Shown in pieces: positions 1 through 10,911 of a stretch of 64,000 nt of DNA. The DNA lies in NCBI GenBank assembly GCA_020848835.1, contig JADLHJ010000078.1, positions 1 to 64,000 on the forward strand, written 5' to 3'. Source of the DNA: Candidatus Hydrogenedentota bacterium. GTDB lineage: Bacteria > Hydrogenedentota > Hydrogenedentia > Hydrogenedentales > SLHB01. Each line of letters opens with the position of its first letter. Positions within the stretch are counted from its first letter, which is position 1. Below the pieces are notes generated by a model. The model was not told the origin of the DNA. It saw nothing but the letters and a program-made list of their open reading frames with translations, and ran no database searches. The position numbers were made by a program, and so were the translations under genes.

Positions 1-22
1 CGAGTTTAGGGCGAACCGCATC

Positions 23-1576
<1,554 letters not shown>

Positions 1577-1965
1577 TCTGCGTTCCTATTCCACGAAAAC
1601 TCTGGATTTGCGAGCGGATTTTGGAACGCACGTAACCCAGTCTCCCATGATCTCGTTATAAACGTGGAATTGGGCATTCTGCTTCTCTCCGTTAAGTGTT
1701 GCCGGGTTTATAACGGTCTATCCTCTATGCCCAGTCCGTTGCACTGATGCTAGTAAATCATCGCTATCCTGTTGCGCTTGATACTTGAATCAGCGGTGCG
1801 AAACGACCTGGGTTTAGTTCACGGGATCGGCGCTAAAACACGAAATCTATCTAAATTTTGCAGTCGGGCTGAGACCTAGCTTAATAACGGCTGAGCTCCC
1901 ATGTACGGACCTGTAGAACGTGAAATAACGTTGTCAGCGGAGCCCAGTTTCGATATGCTCGCCCG

Positions 1966-2865
1966 ATGACCACACGTGCGACTGTTTCATTGCTGGCTGG
2001 TGCAGCACTATTTATATTGTCCAGTTGTGCGACGACAGATCTATTGACACAGGGTTCCGGACATGGCTCGCCCTTTGCTGGTCGGCGCGCCGGCACTCAA
2101 ACCACCGTTGAGGGTATCGAGCTGTGTTGGTGCCCGCCTGGACAGTTCACCATGGGTAGCCCGCGCGATGAACCGGAACGGCGACCAGGTGAAAACCAGG
2201 TGAATGTGACGTTAACGCGGGGGTTCTGGATCGGCAAGTTCGAGGTGACGCAGGGTGAATGGAAGCGGATCGTGGGAGAAGTCCCCGGTGTATTCGATAA
2301 GGGCGAAGGCGAACGCTTTCCGATGTATGACGTGAACTTCGCGCAGTGCGAGGAATTTTGTGCAAAGGCGACTGCACAAGCGCACGCGTCCGGCGAACTG
2401 CCAAGGGATTGGGAATTCAGGTTGCCCACCGACGCGCAGTGGGAGTATGCGTGCAGGGCGGGGACAACAACCGCAACGCCCTACGGAAACTCGTTGAGCA
2501 GTATGAAGGCCAATTTCCTCGGCCATACTCCATACAATGGCGGCGCAGTGGGCCCGGCGCTGGATCGCACTTGTGAAGTGGGGCAATACGCTCCCAATCC
2601 GTGGGGCATGTACGACATGGTGGGCAACGTGTTCGAGTGGTGCCGTGACTGGTACCACAACCGCGCGCCCGGTGGTGTCGATCCGGATTTACACGATGTA
2701 CCCGGCAACCGTAATGCCGCTGGTTCCTTGTCTCGCGTGCGGCGAGGCGGCTGCTGGGCCGATGTGGGCTGGCCCTGCCGGTCGGCGTTTCGGCTTCGTT
2801 TCGAACCGGAACGCGGACACAGCCACATCGGGTTTCGGGTCGTTGCGGTCCAAGTCAAGCCTTAA
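1966..2865 (+). CDS. Lipoprotein-like protein with FGE-sulfatase (SUMF1) domain
   Basis: Lipobox-like LSSC; FTMGSP, FEVTQGEWK, RLPTDAQWEYACRAGT, GMYDMVGNVFEWCRDWY, GFRVV motifs. Confidence 0.88.
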   Translation: MTTRATVSLLAGAALFILSSCATTDLLTQGSGHGSPFAGRRAGTQTTVEGIELCWCPPGQFTMGSPRDEPERRPGENQVNVTLTRGFWIGKFEVTQGEWKRIVGEVPGVFDKGEGERFPMYDVNFAQCEEFCAKATAQAHASGELPRDWEFRLPTDAQWEYACRAGTTTATPYGNSLSSMKANFLGHTPYNGGAVGPALDRTCEVGQYAPNPWGMYDMVGNVFEWCRDWYHNRAPGGVDPDLHDVPGNRNAAGSLSRVRRGGCWADVGWPCRSAFRLRFEPERGHSHIGFRVVAVQVKP

Positions 2866-3073
2866 CAATCCTTTAACTAAACGCATCCGCTGGGATGAAA
2901 GTCTACATATTGGGGATGCTATCCCCGTTCCAAGACCTTTGACTTCGGGGGCTTGTGCGTGGTAGCCTATGCGACTGTTTGGCATACCCGCCAGACGCAA
3001 CGATTAGGGAGTAGACAGCCGGGCCGGGGACGCCTATTAGTGACGGCGGCGGTTGTTCTTTGTCTAACGCACT

Positions 3074-3895
3074 ATGCTGAAGATGAAGGTGGGCTTGGTC
3101 GGGTGCGGCAATATTGGCGCCGATCTGTGCATTGCGCTACAGCGCGGCACGATCCCGGCTGAGATTGTCGCCTTGACGGACATAGACGATGCGCGCGCGC
3201 GCAAACTTTTGAACTCGTTCGGGTTGAACGCGGTAATCTGCGATCTCGACGAGAACATGGCGGCGGCGGATTACGTTGTCGAGTGCGCGCAACCGAGTGT
3301 GGTGGAAAGCGTCGTCGCGGCGGCGATCCGACACCAGCGCGATTGTTTGATTATGAGCGTGGGCGGTCTGATGGACCACCCGGATTTGATAGCTGAAGCA
3401 CGCCATAAGGGCGTGGATATTCGGATTCCTTCCGGAGCAATTAGCGGTCTGGATGGAATTCGCGCGGCGATGGAAGCGGGTTTGCATCATGTGATGCTGA
3501 CAACGCGGAAGCCGCCTAAGGGCTTGTCCGGCGCGCCGTATCTCGTTGAGAACGGTATTGACGTGGATAACCTGACGGACGCGAAGGTTGTATTCGAAGG
3601 GTCGGCGCGCGAGGCGTGCAAAGCGTTTCCGCATAACGTGAACGTCGCGGCGGCGCTGAGCCTGACGGGTATTGGCCCGGACGAGACAATGGTTCGCGTG
3701 ATTGCGGACCCGCGGGCGACGTCGAACACGCATGAGATTGTCGTAGAAGGCGCGTTCGGAATGTTGAAGACGGTAACGGAAAACTTGGCATCGCCGAGGA
3801 ATCCGAAGTCGAGTTATCTGGCATCGTTGTCGGCAGTAGCGGAATTGCGCGCCGTGGCGAGCCAGTTTGTTGCGCATCATCAGGGATTGGTTTGA
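3074..3895 (+). CDS. nadX: Aspartate dehydrogenase family protein
   Basis: N-terminal Rossmann VGLVGCGNIG; SGAISGLDGIRAA; FPHNVNVAAALSLTGIG typical of L-aspartate dehydrogenases. Confidence 0.82.
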   Translation: MLKMKVGLVGCGNIGADLCIALQRGTIPAEIVALTDIDDARARKLLNSFGLNAVICDLDENMAAADYVVECAQPSVVESVVAAAIRHQRDCLIMSVGGLMDHPDLIAEARHKGVDIRIPSGAISGLDGIRAAMEAGLHHVMLTTRKPPKGLSGAPYLVENGIDVDNLTDAKVVFEGSAREACKAFPHNVNVAAALSLTGIGPDETMVRVIADPRATSNTHEIVVEGAFGMLKTVTENLASPRNPKSSYLASLSAVAELRAVASQFVAHHQGLV

Positions 3896-3932
3896 TACGC
3901 CGCGCGGATGCGGCTGAACGTGGAGAGATAAC

Positions 3933-4244
3933 ATGTACGCAGTGGTGACGACAGGCGGAAGACAAGTGAAAGTCGCAAAGGGCGATCACGTCCGCGTAGA
4001 TAAGATCGAGGCGCCTGTCGGCGATCGTATCGAGCTGGGCAACGTCCGTCTGGTAGCGAAGGACGATGGTATCGTCGTCGATCCGAAGGCGTTAACGGGC
4101 GCGAAGATCGTGTGCGAAGTGACGGCGCAGGACAAGGCGAAAAAAATCCTTGTATACAAGAAGAAGCGTCGCAAAGGATTTCAGCGCACAAAGGGCCACC
4201 GTCAGCACTACACGCAATTGAAGGTTACGGACATCGTTCTCTAA
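3933..4244 (+). CDS. rplU: 50S ribosomal protein L21
   Basis: MYAVVTTGGRQVKV start; KKRRKGFQRTKGHRQHYTQLKV C-terminus. Confidence 0.97.
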   Translation: MYAVVTTGGRQVKVAKGDHVRVDKIEAPVGDRIELGNVRLVAKDDGIVVDPKALTGAKIVCEVTAQDKAKKILVYKKKRRKGFQRTKGHRQHYTQLKVTDIVL

Positions 4245-4278
4245 ACGATTGTCTTTTAGATTCTAAGGAGTCGGAAGA

Positions 4279-4542
4279 ATGGCAACAAAAAAAGCAGGCG
4301 GTAGTTCACGCAACGGCCGCGATTCAGCGTCACAGCGCCTTGGCGTCAAGCGTTACGGCGGCGAAAACGTCCGCGCGGGCAATATTCTCGTGCGCCAGCG
4401 CGGCACAACGTTCTTCCCCGGCGATAACGTCGGTATCGGCAAGGACGACACGCTGTTTGCATTGGTTGACGGTGTCGTGAAGTTCCGTCAGACGCGCAAA
4501 GATCGCAAGTGCGTCGACGTGATCGAAGCAGCCGCGGAGTAA
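4279..4542 (+). CDS. rpmA: 50S ribosomal protein L27
   Basis: [29 protein letters not shown]; directly follows rplU. Confidence 0.98.
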   Translation: MATKKAGGSSRNGRDSASQRLGVKRYGGENVRAGNILVRQRGTTFFPGDNVGIGKDDTLFALVDGVVKFRQTRKDRKCVDVIEAAAE

Positions 4543-4567
4543 GCTCCGCACCTCGGAGCGGCACACC

Positions 4568-5821
4568 ATGTTTGTTGATCGCGCGCGGGTCCGTGTTACG
4601 GGGGGCGCGGGTGGAAATGGGTGCCGCAGCTTCCGCCGCGAGAAGTATGTGCCTCGCGGCGGCCCCAACGGCGGTGACGGCGGCAACGGCGGCGACGTCT
4701 ATTTTGTAGCGGACCGGCGCTACACCTCCCTCCTTGATCTCAAATACCACGCGCATTGGAAGGGCATGCCCGGCGTGCATGGCGCCGGGTCGGATTGCCA
4801 CGGTAAGAATGGCGAAGACCAAATCATTCACGTGCCCTTAGGCACTATCGTGAAGCGCGCGGATGATGAATCGATCATCGCCGATCTCACGGATGAAGGT
4901 AGCCGCTTCCTCGCCGCAACGGGCGGTAAGGGCGGCCGCGGTAATGCGCGCTTCGCTACAGCAACGGAACGCGCACCGCAGTTCGCGGAAGTAGGCGAAC
5001 CAGGCGCCGACAACGAGTTTCTGCTCGAGCTCAAAGTTATCGCGGAAGTAGGTTTGGTCGGATTGCCGAATGCAGGCAAGTCTACTTTCCTCGCGGCAGT
5101 GTCGGCCGCGCGCCCGAAAATCGCACCCTATCCTTTCACCACCCTCTCCCCCAATCTGGGCGTCGTGCCGTTAAGCGATTTTCGTACGCTGACAATCGCG
5201 GACATTCCCGGAATCATCGAAGGCGCTGCCGACGGCAAGGGTCTCGGGCACGACTTTCTTCGCCATATCGAACGCACCAAGGTATTGCTGTTTCTCATTG
5301 ACCTTGGCGACGAAGACCCGGCGAAGACGAAAAAAATTCTGGAGTCGGAGTTGGCGCAATACAGCGACGTTTTTGAGACACGCCCGCGGGTCTACGCGCT
5401 GAACAAGGCCGACATACCGGAAAATCAGGAACGCTTCAAGAAACTCAAACGGCGTTTTAAATCGCCGTGGCTGATTTCTGGCGCAACGGGTGAAGGTATC
5501 GACAAACTGCTGGAACACTTGTGGCAGACGGTCGATCAGCTCCGCCGTGAAGAAGATGCAGCACCGCAAGGAACCGAATTGGCGGAATATGCATACGAAG
5601 CGCCATATACGGTAGAACGCGTAGAGGACGGCTTCCGCGTGGACGGCAAGGTCGCCGTGCGCGCAGTCCGCATGACGAATTTTGACAACGAAGATGCCGT
5701 GCGCCACCTGCAGAAGCGTTTTAAGAAGATGGGAATCCTGAAGGCATTGAAACGCATCGGTGCAAAGGAAGGCGATTCGGTGTTCGTGGGCGACGCGGAG
5801 TTGGAGTATCACCCCGACTAG
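4568..5821 (+). CDS. obg: Obg/CgtA GTPase
   Basis: Glycine-rich Obg fold, GLPNAGKST G1, ADIPGIIEGA G3, OCT-like C-terminal domain; follows rpmA. Confidence 0.97.
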   Translation: MFVDRARVRVTGGAGGNGCRSFRREKYVPRGGPNGGDGGNGGDVYFVADRRYTSLLDLKYHAHWKGMPGVHGAGSDCHGKNGEDQIIHVPLGTIVKRADDESIIADLTDEGSRFLAATGGKGGRGNARFATATERAPQFAEVGEPGADNEFLLELKVIAEVGLVGLPNAGKSTFLAAVSAARPKIAPYPFTTLSPNLGVVPLSDFRTLTIADIPGIIEGAADGKGLGHDFLRHIERTKVLLFLIDLGDEDPAKTKKILESELAQYSDVFETRPRVYALNKADIPENQERFKKLKRRFKSPWLISGATGEGIDKLLEHLWQTVDQLRREEDAAPQGTELAEYAYEAPYTVERVEDGFRVDGKVAVRAVRMTNFDNEDAVRHLQKRFKKMGILKALKRIGAKEGDSVFVGDAELEYHPD

Positions 5822-5839
5822 GGTTGCAAAGCGACTTTT

Positions 5840-6946
5840 ATGCAAACCATCGTTATAAAGATTGGCACAACGCTTCTCGCCGGCGCGCGCGGGTTTGATG
5901 GGGCAGTCGTCGAAGGGCTTGTGAAAGAAGTCGCAGTGCTCAAAAACGAGCGCGATATCAATGTGTTGCTTGTCTCTTCCGGCGCTATTGGCTGCGGCAT
6001 GGACACGCTGAAACTCACCGAGCGCCCAAAAGTATTGCCATTAAAACAGGCGACCGCAGCAATCGGCCAAGCGCGGCTGATGCATTTTTATCAAGTGCTG
6101 TTCGAGACTTATGGGGAAGGGTTGCACACCGCGCAGGTCTTACTCACTTCATCCGATCTCGACGATCGGCATCGTTATCTGAATATTCGCAACACGATTC
6201 ATACCTTGTTCTCACTGAAGAACGTTGTGCCGATTGTCAACGAGAACGATTCAGTAGCCACGGAGGAGTTGCGCTTCGGCGACAACGATACGTTATCCGC
6301 ACGAGTGGCAGCGAAAATCGATGCCAACCTACTCATCATTCTCAGTGACATCGACGGGCTTTTCGATCACAATCCCCGAAAGCATAAGGATGCGCAGTTG
6401 ATCGAGCACGTCGAGCAAGTCGATGACAGCATCGAAGCGCTCGCCGGCGATACCGTTGTTGAGACGTCTGTGGGCGGTATGAGAACTAAACTTCAGGCCG
6501 CGCGAATCGCCTGCGCATCTGGTCTTGAAACGGTCATCGCAAACGGAAATACACCGGGGATTCTCCGCGGCGTCTTGGACGGCACGGCACGCTGCACACG
6601 CTTTGGCAAATCCACGGCCGCCATGTCGCACCGGAAACGCTGGATTGCATTCGGGCGATCTGCGCGTGGCGCCATTGCCGTTGATGATGGCGCCCGTGCA
6701 GCGTTGATGACAAAAGGTAAAAGCCTTCTCCCCGCCGGCATCACAAGCGTAACCGGCGCTTTCGAGATGGGCGCCGCAGTGCGCATACGCGACGGTTCAG
6801 GCAAGGATATCGCTTGCGGCCTCGTAAATTATTCCAGCACCGACCTCGACCGCATCAAAGGTTGCAAAAGCAGCGAAATCCGCGCCATTCTAGGCCACAA
6901 GGACTTTGACGAAGTCATTCACCGGGACAATTTGGTGCTCCTCTAA
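5840..6946 (+). CDS. proB: Glutamate 5-kinase with PUA domain
   Basis: VIKIGTTLL, VSSGAIGCGM, NENDSVATEELRFGDNDTLSA, C-terminal PUA-like region. Confidence 0.96.
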   Translation: MQTIVIKIGTTLLAGARGFDGAVVEGLVKEVAVLKNERDINVLLVSSGAIGCGMDTLKLTERPKVLPLKQATAAIGQARLMHFYQVLFETYGEGLHTAQVLLTSSDLDDRHRYLNIRNTIHTLFSLKNVVPIVNENDSVATEELRFGDNDTLSARVAAKIDANLLIILSDIDGLFDHNPRKHKDAQLIEHVEQVDDSIEALAGDTVVETSVGGMRTKLQAARIACASGLETVIANGNTPGILRGVLDGTARCTRFGKSTAAMSHRKRWIAFGRSARGAIAVDDGARAALMTKGKSLLPAGITSVTGAFEMGAAVRIRDGSGKDIACGLVNYSSTDLDRIKGCKSSEIRAILGHKDFDEVIHRDNLVLL

Positions 6947-8226
6947 TGGCAACCGTATCGAAAACATGCGACGCCGGATTGCGCGACGAAATTGAGCGGG
7001 TAGGCAAGCAAGCGCGGGCCGCCTCCAATTCGTTGCGCACCTTGTCTTCGGCCGTAAAAGATAACGCGCTTACCAATATTGCCGGGAAACTGCGCACATC
7101 GCACGACATACTCATCGCGGAGAATGCGAAGGATTTGGATACCGGCCGGGCGAAGGGCCTTTCGTCGGCAATGTTGGATCGTCTTGCGCTTAACGCCAAA
7201 AGAATTGACGCAATGGCGGAAGGTTTAGAGCAAGTCGCGGCGCTGCCCGATCCGGTTGGCGACATTGTTTCACAAGTTGTGCGCCCCAACGGATTAAAAA
7301 TCGCGCAGATTCGCGCGCCCCTTGGCGTCGTGGGGATTATTTACGAAAGCCGGCCAAACGTCACGGCAGACGCGGCAGCCCTGTGTTTGAAGTCGGGCAA
7401 TGCGTGTGTATTGCGTGGCGGATCAGAGGCGATTCATTCCAACCTGGAAATCGCAAAAATATTTCAAGAAGGCGCAACAGCAGCGGGCGTACCAGAAAAT
7501 GCCGTGCAGATGATTTCTACCACGGATCGCAACGCTGTGGGCGAAATGCTCAAGCTGGATAAATACATCGATGTCATCGTGCCGCGCGGCGGCAAGAATC
7601 TTATCGAGCGTATCTACGCCGAATCGCGAATCCCTGTTGTCGCGCATCTTGATGGCATCTGCACCACCTATGTGCACTCGGACGCGGACCTCGCAATGGC
7701 GAAGCGCGTTTGCCTTAACGCAAAGTTGCAGCGGCCCGGCACCTGCAACGCAATGGAAACGATGCTCGTACACGCCGATGTCGCAAAATCTTTCCTTCCC
7801 GACGTTGGCCGCGAACTACTCACGGCGGGCTGCGAGATTCGCGGATGCGAGCGCACGCAGAAGCTAATCGCGTGCACCGCGGCCACTCCCGAAGATTTCG
7901 AGACGGAGTTCCTCGAAAAGATTGTCGCGGTAAAGATAGTCGATTCGCTCGATGAGGCGATTGCACATATTGGCGAGCATGGCTCGCACCATTCAGATGC
8001 GATTATCACGACTGGCTATGACGCAGCGGAGCGTTTCTTGAACGAAGTGGATAGCGCGACCGTGTATGTAAACGCTTCCACGAGATTCACCGACGGCTTT
8101 GAATTCGGGCTCGGCGCGGAAATCGGCATCAGCACGAACAAGTTGCATTGCCGCGGTCCAATGGCACTCAAAGAACTCACCAGCCTGAAGTACATAATCC
8201 GGGGCGACGGTCAGATTCGTGAGTGA
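6946..8226 (+). CDS. proA: Gamma-glutamyl phosphate reductase
   Basis: PLGVVGIIYESRPNVTADAAALCLKSGNA; coupled to proB by 1-bp overlap. Confidence 0.97.
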   Translation: MATVSKTCDAGLRDEIERVGKQARAASNSLRTLSSAVKDNALTNIAGKLRTSHDILIAENAKDLDTGRAKGLSSAMLDRLALNAKRIDAMAEGLEQVAALPDPVGDIVSQVVRPNGLKIAQIRAPLGVVGIIYESRPNVTADAAALCLKSGNACVLRGGSEAIHSNLEIAKIFQEGATAAGVPENAVQMISTTDRNAVGEMLKLDKYIDVIVPRGGKNLIERIYAESRIPVVAHLDGICTTYVHSDADLAMAKRVCLNAKLQRPGTCNAMETMLVHADVAKSFLPDVGRELLTAGCEIRGCERTQKLIACTAATPEDFETEFLEKIVAVKIVDSLDEAIAHIGEHGSHHSDAIITTGYDAAERFLNEVDSATVYVNASTRFTDGFEFGLGAEIGISTNKLHCRGPMALKELTSLKYIIRGDGQIRE

Positions 8227-8830
8227 GCCGCGCCGCATCGGTGTCTTCGGCGGCACCTTCGATCCAATTCACAACACGCACCTGGCGATAGCACACGCCG
8301 CGCGCGATCAGGCGAATTTAGATCTCGTGTTGTTTGTCGTTTCTGCAAATCCTCCCCACAAACGTGGCGCCAATCTAGAGTCGGCCGAAGACCGCCTTGC
8401 GCTCGTGGAAGCCGCGCTCATGAACGAACCCGATATGGCCCCAAGCAGAATTGAGATCGATCGCGATGGTCCCTCGTATACGGCAGACACGCTCGATGCC
8501 TTACATGATCAATTTCCCGATGCGGCGCTGTTCCTCATTATCGGCATGGACTCGCTAATCGACTTGCCGAAGTGGCGCGCGCCGGAACGCATTCTATCGC
8601 GCGCGTATTTGCTGGTCGTTCCACGGCCGGGCGAAGATGCCGCGCCAGAATCGCTGCGTGGGAAGTACACACTACTGACGTTTCCAGAGAACGACCTGTC
8701 TTCCACGGACGTGCGATCGCGTTTGGAATCGGGCGACCCATGCACGGATGCTCTCCCCCACGCCGTTTCCGACTTGATCAAACTACGAGGGCTTTATCGT
8801 GAGTGCGCTGAGCATTCCACGCGCAGATGA
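8219..8830 (+). CDS. nadD: Nicotinate-nucleotide adenylyltransferase
   Basis: GVFGGTFDPIHNTHLAIA; SSTDVRSRL C-terminal ISSTxIR-type motif. Confidence 0.95.
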   Translation: MSEPRRIGVFGGTFDPIHNTHLAIAHAARDQANLDLVLFVVSANPPHKRGANLESAEDRLALVEAALMNEPDMAPSRIEIDRDGPSYTADTLDALHDQFPDAALFLIIGMDSLIDLPKWRAPERILSRAYLLVVPRPGEDAAPESLRGKYTLLTFPENDLSSTDVRSRLESGDPCTDALPHAVSDLIKLRGLYRECAEHSTRR

Positions 8831-9386
8831 GTTTGTGGCGCGGCTACGCGGACGTTTGAGCGAGAACCGCGTCAGGCATTGCGTTTCCGTGGCCGAGACG
8901 ATGTGGCAAGTGGCATCGGAAAATGGGCTGGACACAAACCGCGCGGCCGTCGCAGGTTTCCTGCACGACATGTGCAAGGCATTCACTCCCGCGGACATGC
9001 TCGCCGCCGCGGACCGCTACCGGATTTCAATCAACGAAACGCAACGCAAAAAGCCGTCACTGCTACATGGTCACGTCGCGGCGCACGAGGCTAAACATGA
9101 TCTGGGTGTCGATCACGACGATGTGCACGAGGCCATTGCATGGCATGTGACCGGATACCCGAATGTTGGCCCGCTGGCGCTGGCGTTGTATTACGCCGAC
9201 TTTTCGGAACCATATCGCGATTTTGAAGAGGCCGAAGTTGCGCGGGACATTTACCAAAAGGACGGGTTACGCACGGCGGTGCGTTATGTCGCGCGCGCAA
9301 AGACCGAGCGCCTCGTAACAAAGCGGATGCTTATCGATCCGAATACAGACGCCTTTCGTGCGTGGCTGGAAACTGCGCCAGCTTAA
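8799..9386 (+). CDS. yqeK: YqeK-type HD-domain hydrolase
   Basis: RVRHCVSVAETM, AGFLHDMCK, HGHVAAHEA, HVTGYPNVGPLALALYYADF; follows nadD; GTG start. Confidence 0.88.
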   Translation: MSALSIPRADEFVARLRGRLSENRVRHCVSVAETMWQVASENGLDTNRAAVAGFLHDMCKAFTPADMLAAADRYRISINETQRKKPSLLHGHVAAHEAKHDLGVDHDDVHEAIAWHVTGYPNVGPLALALYYADFSEPYRDFEEAEVARDIYQKDGLRTAVRYVARAKTERLVTKRMLIDPNTDAFRAWLETAPA

Positions 9387-9516
9387 CAAGGCTCTCGTCG
9401 AAAGTTTCCGTAACAGTGGCGAATCATAGCCCGCATATACCACAATAAACGCGCATCTCAATTTGCGCGGTCTTATGTTATACTTATTGTTGATCAAGGC
9501 GACGGGGGAACGTGCC

Positions 9517-10902
9517 ATGATCTACCAGTCGATTTCGTCCAAAGACCGTTCATGGGCAGCACTGCGAATCGCGGGATTGTTGGCAGGGATCTTAATCTGC
9601 TTCGCGCCTGCGAGCTTTTCAGATGGAATGTTGGTTCTAGTTGCAGACCCTCTCGCCGAAGATACAACGCACTTTCCACTCGTGCGCGCGGCCGCGCCTG
9701 CACCTGGCGCAAGTCTTCGCGACGAACGGCTCGGTACGATTCAAACGCGCGTAACGTCTAAGCCGGGACTGCGCCATGAGTATGCGCGGCACGATCCGTT
9801 TAACAAGGATTGCTCGCTCATTTTGCTCACGGATATCACGGCAGGCGCGTGGCTCGTGTTCAAGACGAGCGCCATCCCGTTTGACAAGGAAGGCGGACTG
9901 TTACGGCAGATTGATTTCGAAGAACCGCGATGGGACGGCGCCGATCCACGTGTGATCTGGGGGACGCGCGATTTTTCAATTCTCCGGATGAATGTCGATT
10001 CGTGGGATGTGTCCGTGGTGAAGGATTTCACAACAGATCCTGTGATTGGCCCCATCCTAAAAAGTGAGCCTGATCTTTATCGAATCACCATGAAAGACGA
10101 AGGCGAGGCGTCGCTGGATCGGCGCTATTGGGCTTTTATCGTGCAAGGCGCACAAGACGACTATCGCGCGCGATACATCTTGGTGTGGGACCGGACAGAC
10201 GATAAGGTCATCGGACTAATGAAACTGGCGGAGACACAATCCCGGATTGACTGGGTGGGCATGTCCCCCAAGGGGACGTGGGTGATCGTCGGCAGCGATC
10301 ATGACAACGGGAGCCCGTTGGCCGGGCTTGTTATGTTGGACCGCGCACTCAAGCGCGCCCATCCGCTTCATTACAGTACCGGCCATGCCGATGTTGGGAT
10401 CGACGCGACCGGACGCGAAGTAGTTGTGATGCAGAACGCACAGACGGATTTCATCGATCTCATCCCGCTCGATGAAATGACGAAATCGATACCGCCAGGC
10501 GGCAGCTACGAGGGAACTAACCACGTACCACTTCTACGTTTATTCTATGCGTCGGACTCTACCGCCGGTTTCAACAGTGGCGTGCACATCTCGTGTAACT
10601 ATGCAGGGTGGTGCGTAGTGTCAACGCATATCGAACCTGGTGTTGCCGAGAAGAATTGGCTGGATCGGTCGATCGTGTTGGTCCGTCTGGACCCTTCACA
10701 GCCGCGAGCGTATTACGTCGCGAAGGTCCACGGAACCTGTAGCGCGTATTGGGAAGAAACGCACGCAGCGATTAGCGCGGACGGTGCTCGCATTGTCTGG
10801 GCCACCAATTGGAACCAAAATGTTGGGCAGGAGAAAGTCTGGCTAGTGGAGTGTCCATTGCCGAAGGGGTGGCAAGGCGGTCCGGCGACACGATCAAACT
10901 AG
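9517..10902 (+). CDS. Uncharacterised secreted protein, possible beta-propeller-like repeats
   Basis: Long ORF (9463..10902); ATG at 9517 preceded by gacgggggaacgtgcc; hydrophobic N-terminus; no clear family recognised. Confidence 0.7.
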   Translation: MIYQSISSKDRSWAALRIAGLLAGILICFAPASFSDGMLVLVADPLAEDTTHFPLVRAAAPAPGASLRDERLGTIQTRVTSKPGLRHEYARHDPFNKDCSLILLTDITAGAWLVFKTSAIPFDKEGGLLRQIDFEEPRWDGADPRVIWGTRDFSILRMNVDSWDVSVVKDFTTDPVIGPILKSEPDLYRITMKDEGEASLDRRYWAFIVQGAQDDYRARYILVWDRTDDKVIGLMKLAETQSRIDWVGMSPKGTWVIVGSDHDNGSPLAGLVMLDRALKRAHPLHYSTGHADVGIDATGREVVVMQNAQTDFIDLIPLDEMTKSIPPGGSYEGTNHVPLLRLFYASDSTAGFNSGVHISCNYAGWCVVSTHIEPGVAEKNWLDRSIVLVRLDPSQPRAYYVAKVHGTCSAYWEETHAAISADGARIVWATNWNQNVGQEKVWLVECPLPKGWQGGPATRSN

Positions 10903-10911
10903 CACGCAGCG

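Noticed and set aside
3137-3934. 265-aa minus-strand ORF opposite nadX
   Set aside because: Arg/His-rich shadow ORF; nadX on the + strand has recognisable motifs.
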